This document shows positions 5,789 through 9,986 of a stretch of 9,986 nt of DNA, piece after piece. The position numbers were made by a program, and so were the translations under genes. Position 1 is the stretch's first letter, and each line of letters opens with the position of its first letter. The DNA is from Candidatus Stahliibacteriota bacterium CG08_land_8_20_14_0_20_40_26. GTDB taxonomy: Bacteria; Hydrothermota; UBA3073. Location: positions 1 to 9,986 of the forward strand of contig PEYP01000136.1 of assembly GCA_002774315.1 (NCBI GenBank), written 5' to 3'. Below the pieces are notes generated by a model. The model saw only the letters and a program-made list of their open reading frames with translations, had not been told where the DNA came from and did no database searches.

Positions 5789-7546
5789 TCACATACCCAA
5801 CAGGATATCCTCTATTCCTACAAATTTTTCCTTGATTATTGAGGCGAGATACCCTTCTACCTCCTCGGCAGAAGACATAGAAAGCACCTTTGACGCTATT
5901 TCATGGCACTCCGCCATAGTGAGATGTCTTATCATGCTCTTCACTTCTGGCACTGATGCGGGACATACAGACAACTCATCAAGCCCTAATCCAAGGAGAA
6001 CAGGTATTGCAATCGTCTCACCGCCCAATTCTCCGCAAAGTCCCACCCATATATCTTGCAAGTGACCCGCGTCCACCGTGCTCTTGATAAGTTTTAAGAC
6101 GGCGGGATGTAAGGGCTTGAAGATATTTGCCACCCTTGGATTTCCCCTATCACAGGCAAGGGTGTACTGTGTAAGGTCGTTTGAACCTATAGAGAAAAAG
6201 TTAACCTCTTTTGCAAAATCCTCTGCAAGAATCGCAGCAGATGGAACCTCTATCATAATACCAACTTCTATATGCTTGTCATATTGTATACCCTCTTTCT
6301 TCAATTTTCTCTGCGTTTTATTCAATATATCTTTTAGGAATTTTATCTCCTCTATTGCTGATACGAGAGGAAACATAATCTTCATATTACCATAAACAGA
6401 GGCTCTTAATATTGCCCTCAGCTGTGTCTCCAATATTTTTTTCTCTTTAATATATACCCTTATCGCCCTCCATCCCAGAAATGGATTTGCGTCATGGAGT
6501 GATGCATCCTGCAAGAGCTTATCACCACCAATATCAACGGTTCTTATTATTACTGAATCGGGCTTTATTGATTCGGCACAATATTTATACACCTTAAACT
6601 GTTCATCTTCAGTTGGAATTGCATCCATAAACAGGAATTCTGTCCTGAAAAGTCCAATGCCTCTCGCTCCATGATTCCGAGCGGACTCAATCTCTATAGG
6701 CAACTCAATATTTGCCGAGAGTTCAATCGTATGGCCATCTATTGTTGTCGGTGAAATGTCCGACAGGTTCACAAGTCCATTCATATAATCTGTGTATCTA
6801 TGATTTCTTTCCTCGTAGGTCTTCAGGGTAGATTCATCCGGATTTATGACCACAATCCCTCTTGTGCCATCTACAATAATGAAATCTCTATCACTTACAT
6901 ATTTCAGTATATCCTGCACGCCTACCACTGCTGGAATGCCAAATGCCCTTGCAACTATACTCGTATGCGAAGTCTTGCCACCCATCTCTGTTACAATACC
7001 TTTGACCCGTTTTCTCGGTAACAGTGCCATATTAGAGGCTGGAATATAGTGGGCAATAATATTACACTCCTTCGCTATCTCCTCATAAATTGCTGAACTC
7101 TTTCCCCTGATATTTCTGATGACCCTTGATACAACATCGCCCATCTCTCCCCACTTATCCTTGAAGAATACACTCTTCTCCCTATCCAGAGATGAAGCCA
7201 TATCCCGCACAGTCCGCTCAAAGACATACTCAGCATTTCTCTTGCTTCTCTTTATATTATGTATGGTCCTCTGGATTATAGTTCTGTCTTCAAGAAAGAG
7301 AAGCTGTGCATCAAATATCTTTGCGCTATACGGGTCGGTCACCTCTTCAAGATTATCCTTAATAGCGATAATCTCTTCTTTTGTACGCTTTACCGCCCCC
7401 TTGAACTTCTCCACCTCTTTTTCAACATCAGTTACACCATACTCCATAATGAGACTATCCTCTTCCTCAAGGAGTAACACCCTTTCAAGTGAAATTCCCG
7501 GAGATGCAGGTATACCTCGTAATATCTTATTTCTCTTTCTTTTCAT
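5789..7546 (-). CDS. ptsI: Phosphoenolpyruvate-protein phosphotransferase (PTS Enzyme I)
   Basis: Enzyme I takes phosphate from phosphoenolpyruvate on a His and passes it to HPr, the first step of the phosphotransferase system. The 585 residues cover the full family. An N-terminal HPr-binding region is followed by the swivelling domain with GGKTSHTSIVARAFGIPAVVG (189-209; His194 is the phosphorylated residue). The C-terminal PEP-binding barrel has GIGLFRTEFLFM (296-307), RTVDIGGDK (335-343), the metal ligands in IMIEVPSAA (430-438) and FSIGSNDLTQYT (451-462), and the active-site Cys in GLCGELGGE (502-510). The ATG at 7546 overlaps the ptsH stop codon in an ATGA arrangement (4 nt), which implies translational coupling. 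All key residues are present, so it should be active. Confidence 0.97.
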   Translation of the reverse strand: MKRKRNKILRGIPASPGISLERVLLLEEEDSLIMEYGVTDVEKEVEKFKGAVKRTKEEIIAIKDNLEEVTDPYSAKIFDAQLLFLEDRTIIQRTIHNIKRSKRNAEYVFERTVRDMASSLDREKSVFFKDKWGEMGDVVSRVIRNIRGKSSAIYEEIAKECNIIAHYIPASNMALLPRKRVKGIVTEMGGKTSHTSIVARAFGIPAVVGVQDILKYVSDRDFIIVDGTRGIVVINPDESTLKTYEERNHRYTDYMNGLVNLSDISPTTIDGHTIELSANIELPIEIESARNHGARGIGLFRTEFLFMDAIPTEDEQFKVYKYCAESIKPDSVIIRTVDIGGDKLLQDASLHDANPFLGWRAIRVYIKEKKILETQLRAILRASVYGNMKIMFPLVSAIEEIKFLKDILNKTQRKLKKEGIQYDKHIEVGIMIEVPSAAILAEDFAKEVNFFSIGSNDLTQYTLACDRGNPRVANIFKPLHPAVLKLIKSTVDAGHLQDIWVGLCGELGGETIAIPVLLGLGLDELSVCPASVPEVKSMIRHLTMAECHEIASKVLSMSSAEEVEGYLASIIKEKFVGIEDILLGM

Positions 7547-7812
7547 TCTTCATCAAATTTACGGATAAAAAGTTCTCTGATGGCAGCCACCGCCTCTTTA
7601 GCATCATCTCCCACTGCTTCTATCTCAACCTCTGCCCCTTTTTCAGCAGCAAGCATCATCACCCCCATAATACTCTTTGCATTAATCTTCATTTCGTCTC
7701 TGGACAGTGTGATATCAGAATTATATCTGCTTGCAACCTGCACCAGCATGGATGCAGGGCGCGCATGAAGCCCGAGAGAGTTTATAACTTTGATCTTCTC
7801 TTTGTAGACCAT
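7543..7812 (-). CDS. ptsH: Phosphocarrier protein HPr
   Basis: HPr is the small cytoplasmic carrier that receives phosphate from Enzyme I on a His and hands it to EIIA domains. This 89-residue protein has the active site SLGLHARPAS (12-21; His16) and a conserved regulatory Ser in NAKSIMGVMML (44-54; Ser47). In families with HPr kinase/phosphorylase that Ser is phosphorylated, so such regulation is possible here, but no hprK is in the window. It heads an operon with ptsI, overlapping it by 4 nt. No Shine-Dalgarno sequence precedes the ATG, and the promoter's -10 box ends only 8 nt before it, so a leaderless mRNA is predicted. No EII gene is nearby. Confidence 0.96.
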   Translation of the reverse strand: MVYKEKIKVINSLGLHARPASMLVQVASRYNSDITLSRDEMKINAKSIMGVMMLAAEKGAEVEIEAVGDDAKEAVAAIRELFIRKFDEE

Positions 7813-7820
7813 TGCTAAGT

Positions 7821-7849
7821 ATTATACCACAAAAAAATGTATAAGTCAA
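7821..7849 (-). promoter_or_regulatory. Near-consensus extended -10 promoter for ptsH, predicted leaderless
   Basis: On the minus strand TTGACT (7849-7844) is followed by a 17-bp spacer and TATAAT (7826-7821), with TGG immediately before it, matching the extended -10 pattern TGn. The hexamers score 11 of 12 against consensus. The -10 position predicts initiation at about 7814-7812, that is at or within 2 nt of the ptsH ATG (7812-7810), leaving no room for a Shine-Dalgarno sequence. The -35 box lies 2 nt after the purM stop codon. Confidence 0.85.
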
Positions 7850-7851
7850 TA

Positions 7852-8829
7852 CTAAAATGCCAAAACCAAACCCCTGTCCTTTGTAACTTCGCCTATTATA
7901 TAGCCCTCTCCAAGTCTATTCAGCATAGTATCTGCTCTGTTTCTATCCACGATCAACACCATACCTATCCCCATATTAAATACCCTGTACATCTCATCTT
8001 CGGGCACCTTGCCCATCTCTTTTATAAATTTGAATATGTATGGAACCTGCCAACTATTCCCCTTTATAACAACTCCATATACATCAGGAACGGCTCTTGG
8101 TATATTGCCATAAAAACCGCCACCTGTTATATGCGCTATCCCCTTTATGGTCGGGAGAGAAGGGGATGACGAGAAAGGAGGAAAACAAGACAAAAGGCCA
8201 AGATATGAGCGGTGGACTCTCATAAGCTCCTTTCCCAAAGTATGCCCAAACTCGGATATATACCTATCAAGAGATAGTTTTTTCTCCTTAATAATCTTTC
8301 TTACAAGTGAGTATCCATTGGTATGAAGTCCATTTGAAGGCAATCCTACAAGCACATCGCCTTCTCTTATATCATCTCCTGCCATTCTTTCATCCGTCAT
8401 ACCAACAATAAACCCAACGAGGTCGTATCTGTTGCCTGTATAGAAAGAAGGGAGTTCAGCGGTCTCTCCTCCGAGAAGAACAATACCGTTCTTCTTGCAG
8501 CCATTTACTATTCCGGAAATTAAACCCTCAAATATTGCCTCGTTCAGTTTGCCTACACCTATATAATCCATAAAGAAGAGTGGTTTTGCCCCCTCACAGA
8601 GAATATCATTTACACAGTGATTGACAAGGTCTTCTCCAACCGTATCATGTTTTTGAAGCGAAAGGGCAATAAGCAGTTTGGTGCCAACGCCATCAACAGA
8701 TGCAACGAGCGTCTTTTTGCCGAGTGGAAACCTTCCTCCAAATCTACCTATCTCACCTGAAAACTTCTTTACATATGATAGCAGAGATTCCTTCTTCTCT
8801 ACATTTACGCCAGCGTCTTTATACAGCAT
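7852..8829 (-). CDS. purM: Phosphoribosylformylglycinamidine cyclo-ligase (AIR synthetase)
   Basis: PurM closes the imidazole ring of purines, using ATP to convert FGAM to AIR in the cytoplasm. The 325 residues are slightly short for the family (usually about 340). Signatures are present: MLYKDAGV at the N-terminus, VASVDGVGTKL (42-52), VNDILCEGAKPLFFMDYI (73-90), LLGGETAELPSFY (118-130), GLPSNGLHTNGYSLVR (162-177), HITGGGF (233-239) and RVFNMGIGMV (282-291). The ATG at 8829 was chosen because family members start with MxYKDAGV; a TTG nine bases upstream is possible but unneeded. No Shine-Dalgarno sequence is visible. A Ser/Pro-rich stretch (FPPFSSSPSLP, 216-226) before HITGGG is unusual. It follows lpxK by 48 nt and has no other purine gene beside it. 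Confidence 0.95.
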   Translation of the reverse strand: MLYKDAGVNVEKKESLLSYVKKFSGEIGRFGGRFPLGKKTLVASVDGVGTKLLIALSLQKHDTVGEDLVNHCVNDILCEGAKPLFFMDYIGVGKLNEAIFEGLISGIVNGCKKNGIVLLGGETAELPSFYTGNRYDLVGFIVGMTDERMAGDDIREGDVLVGLPSNGLHTNGYSLVRKIIKEKKLSLDRYISEFGHTLGKELMRVHRSYLGLLSCFPPFSSSPSLPTIKGIAHITGGGFYGNIPRAVPDVYGVVIKGNSWQVPYIFKFIKEMGKVPEDEMYRVFNMGIGMVLIVDRNRADTMLNRLGEGYIIGEVTKDRGLVLAF

Positions 8830-8877
8830 AACAAACAATTAAGAAGATAAATAAAAGTGCACTGTAAGATTGGGAAT

Positions 8878-9750
8878 TCAGAACACGGCCTGAATCTTCT
8901 CACCAAGCACTTCTTGCTCCTTTAGTTCTAATCTAACCTTTAATGCGTATATATCAATATCAGGATGCAGTCTTTCAAGTTTCACCATATCTTTTTCGGT
9001 GGTTATTATGGAAAGATGAGCCCTCTTTTTGATTTTTATAATATCTTTTAAATTATATTCGTGATGGTCTATATATCTTATATGAAAGAAGGGTCTTACA
9101 CCAGCATCTCTTGCAGTGTATTCAAATGAGATAGGGTCTGCTATTGCTGACAGAAGTATAACATTCTCTCCCGCAAAATATGAGGCAGGTTTTTCGTTAC
9201 GCCTTGTATCAACAAATGAAACGGGCTTATAAAATGCCTCAATAATAGGTTTATCTTTGACCAGCTTTGATAAACTATGTTTTAACCTGCTCGTGTCAAA
9301 TCCCTCTGTCGGGCTTGTTATCACAACTATGTCACTCCTTTTGAGACCTGATGGAGGCTCTCTCAGAAACCCGCTTATACCACTTCTTGCGTTTATAAGC
9401 ACAATATCAAGCGCTTTCTGTATTCTCAAGTACTGGAAGCCGTCATCCAGTAGGACTGCCTCATATCCTAACTCCCTCGCAGGGAGGGCAAATTTCAAGC
9501 GATTTTTTCCCTCAAATACGGGAATATTATACCTCTCATAGAGAAGTGTCTCATCCCTGTAAGGCCTCTTCAATACGCAGGCAGGTTTCTGTATGAGATT
9601 GTATAGATATATAGTAAAGGGGGTCTTCCCAGACCCCCCAAAATTTATATTTCCAACAGAAATAACAGGAATATCTATCTTCCTTGTCTTAAGTATCCTA
9701 TGTGCATATAGTAACAGTCTTGTCCTGTAGCCAGGTAAATATACAAACAT
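8878..9750 (-). CDS. lpxK: Tetraacyldisaccharide 4'-kinase, compact form
   Basis: LpxK phosphorylates the 4' position of the lipid A disaccharide at the inner face of the inner membrane, the sixth step of the Raetz pathway. It therefore indicates a lipid A-containing outer membrane. Evidence is the short N-terminal hydrophobic/basic segment (residues 1-25) leading into IPVISVGNINFGGSGKTPF (27-45, Walker A), LLDDGFQYLRI (100-110), REPPSGLKRSD (130-140), DHHEY (228-232) and ITTEKDMVKL (249-258). At 290 residues it is shorter than typical (about 320-350). The part between the P-loop and DDGFQ is contracted, with no RGYGR motif, and the usual DDGFQH reads DDGFQY. The ATG at 9750 has no clear Shine-Dalgarno sequence. 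It lies 22 nt after the zinc-ribbon gene, so the two are probably co-transcribed. Confidence 0.92.
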   Translation of the reverse strand: MFVYLPGYRTRLLLYAHRILKTRKIDIPVISVGNINFGGSGKTPFTIYLYNLIQKPACVLKRPYRDETLLYERYNIPVFEGKNRLKFALPARELGYEAVLLDDGFQYLRIQKALDIVLINARSGISGFLREPPSGLKRSDIVVITSPTEGFDTSRLKHSLSKLVKDKPIIEAFYKPVSFVDTRRNEKPASYFAGENVILLSAIADPISFEYTARDAGVRPFFHIRYIDHHEYNLKDIIKIKKRAHLSIITTEKDMVKLERLHPDIDIYALKVRLELKEQEVLGEKIQAVF

Positions 9751-9772
9751 TACATATTGAAAACCGAATTAC

Positions 9773-9986
9773 CTACTTTTTCTCTTCCTCTGTTCTCTTT
9801 TTCTCTTTCTTATTTTTATAATCGGTCTGGTAGAAGCCCGAACCCTTCAATATAAAACCGCCTACACTTGTAATACATCTTCTTGCCTTTTTCCCACACA
9901 AAGGACAAAGAATCTCTACCTTTTCACTCATCCCGTGAAATCGCTCAAACCTGTATCCACAGTGAATGCATTCATACTCATAAGTA
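9773..9986 (-). CDS. FmdB-family zinc-ribbon protein, N-terminus cut by the window edge
   Basis: Seventy codons of a small cytoplasmic protein read from the right edge to a TAG at 9775-9773. The first visible residues, TYEYEC, match the usual family start MPTYEYEC, so only about two residues are missing. Two CxxC knuckles (CIHC at 6-9 and CPLC at 27-30 of the visible part) form the zinc ribbon. The family signature GGFILKGSGFYQTDYKNK follows at 42-59, and then a Lys/Glu-rich tail. The biochemical role of FmdB-type regulators is poorly defined; they are often called putative regulatory proteins. It is 22 nt upstream of lpxK and in the same direction. It is too short at the edge for an intact start codon. 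Confidence 0.92.
   Translation of the reverse strand, partial: TYEYECIHCGYRFERFHGMSEKVEILCPLCGKKARRCITSVGGFILKGSGFYQTDYKNKKEKKRTEEEKK

Noticed and set aside
7119..7568. A 149-codon plus-strand open frame
   Set aside because: It lies antisense to ptsI, whose motifs are intact across the whole stretch. It has no recognisable domain, and its Ser/Leu-rich composition is typical of a shadow frame.
8827..8838. TTG start giving purM three extra residues
   Set aside because: The ATG at 8829 matches the conserved MxYKDAGV family N-terminus, and neither start has a Shine-Dalgarno sequence to favour the TTG.
8830..8877. Promoter before purM (TTACAG with CTTAAT at 18-bp spacing)
   Set aside because: The match to consensus is weak in both boxes. 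Read-through from lpxK, 48 nt upstream, is at least as likely.

Overview
The window reads as an ordinary, densely packed chromosomal segment of an uncultured, AT-rich, Gram-negative-type bacterium. All eleven supported genes lie on the minus strand, so transcription runs from high to low coordinates. An LpxK lipid A kinase implies an outer membrane with lipid A. The best guess is a candidate-phylum bacterium, perhaps near WOR-3/Stahlbacteria. This rests on general resemblance of the truncated secreted protein and of the intergenic repeats to such genomes, is recalled from memory, and is low confidence.

Layout in transcription order: an FmdB-type zinc-ribbon protein cut by the right edge; lpxK (lipid A 4'-kinase); purM (purine synthesis); ptsH and ptsI (HPr and Enzyme I, overlapping by 4 nt, behind a near-consensus promoter that predicts a leaderless ptsH mRNA); a phosphoglucose/phosphomannose isomerase; a sugar-1-phosphate nucleotidyltransferase with a left-handed beta-helix tail; metK (S-adenosylmethionine synthetase); a small degenerate pseudopilin-like protein; a polyprenol/dolichol-kinase-like membrane protein; and a secreted protein of unknown function, driven by a perfect TTGACA-17-TATAAT promoter and cut by the left edge.

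Isomerase and nucleotidyltransferase together could convert fructose-6-phosphate to an activated sugar for the cell surface. LpxK and possibly the dolichol-kinase-like protein also act on envelope lipids. The PTS pair has no sugar-specific EII component in view, so it may be regulatory or serve an EII elsewhere.

The most distinctive content is intergenic. Two 113-bp palindromic repeats (about 96% identical, same orientation) bracket metK. A related 19-bp palindrome lies before the nucleotidyltransferase. Two copies of a composite repeat (octamers of the ATTGGGTT/ATTAGGTC type joined to a GGACGCNGAT motif) abut gene ends, and one appears to supply the last codons of the isomerase. No CRISPR array, phage, transposase, tRNA or rRNA was seen, and no novel multi-gene system is evident. 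No gene-free stretch exceeds about 210 bases.
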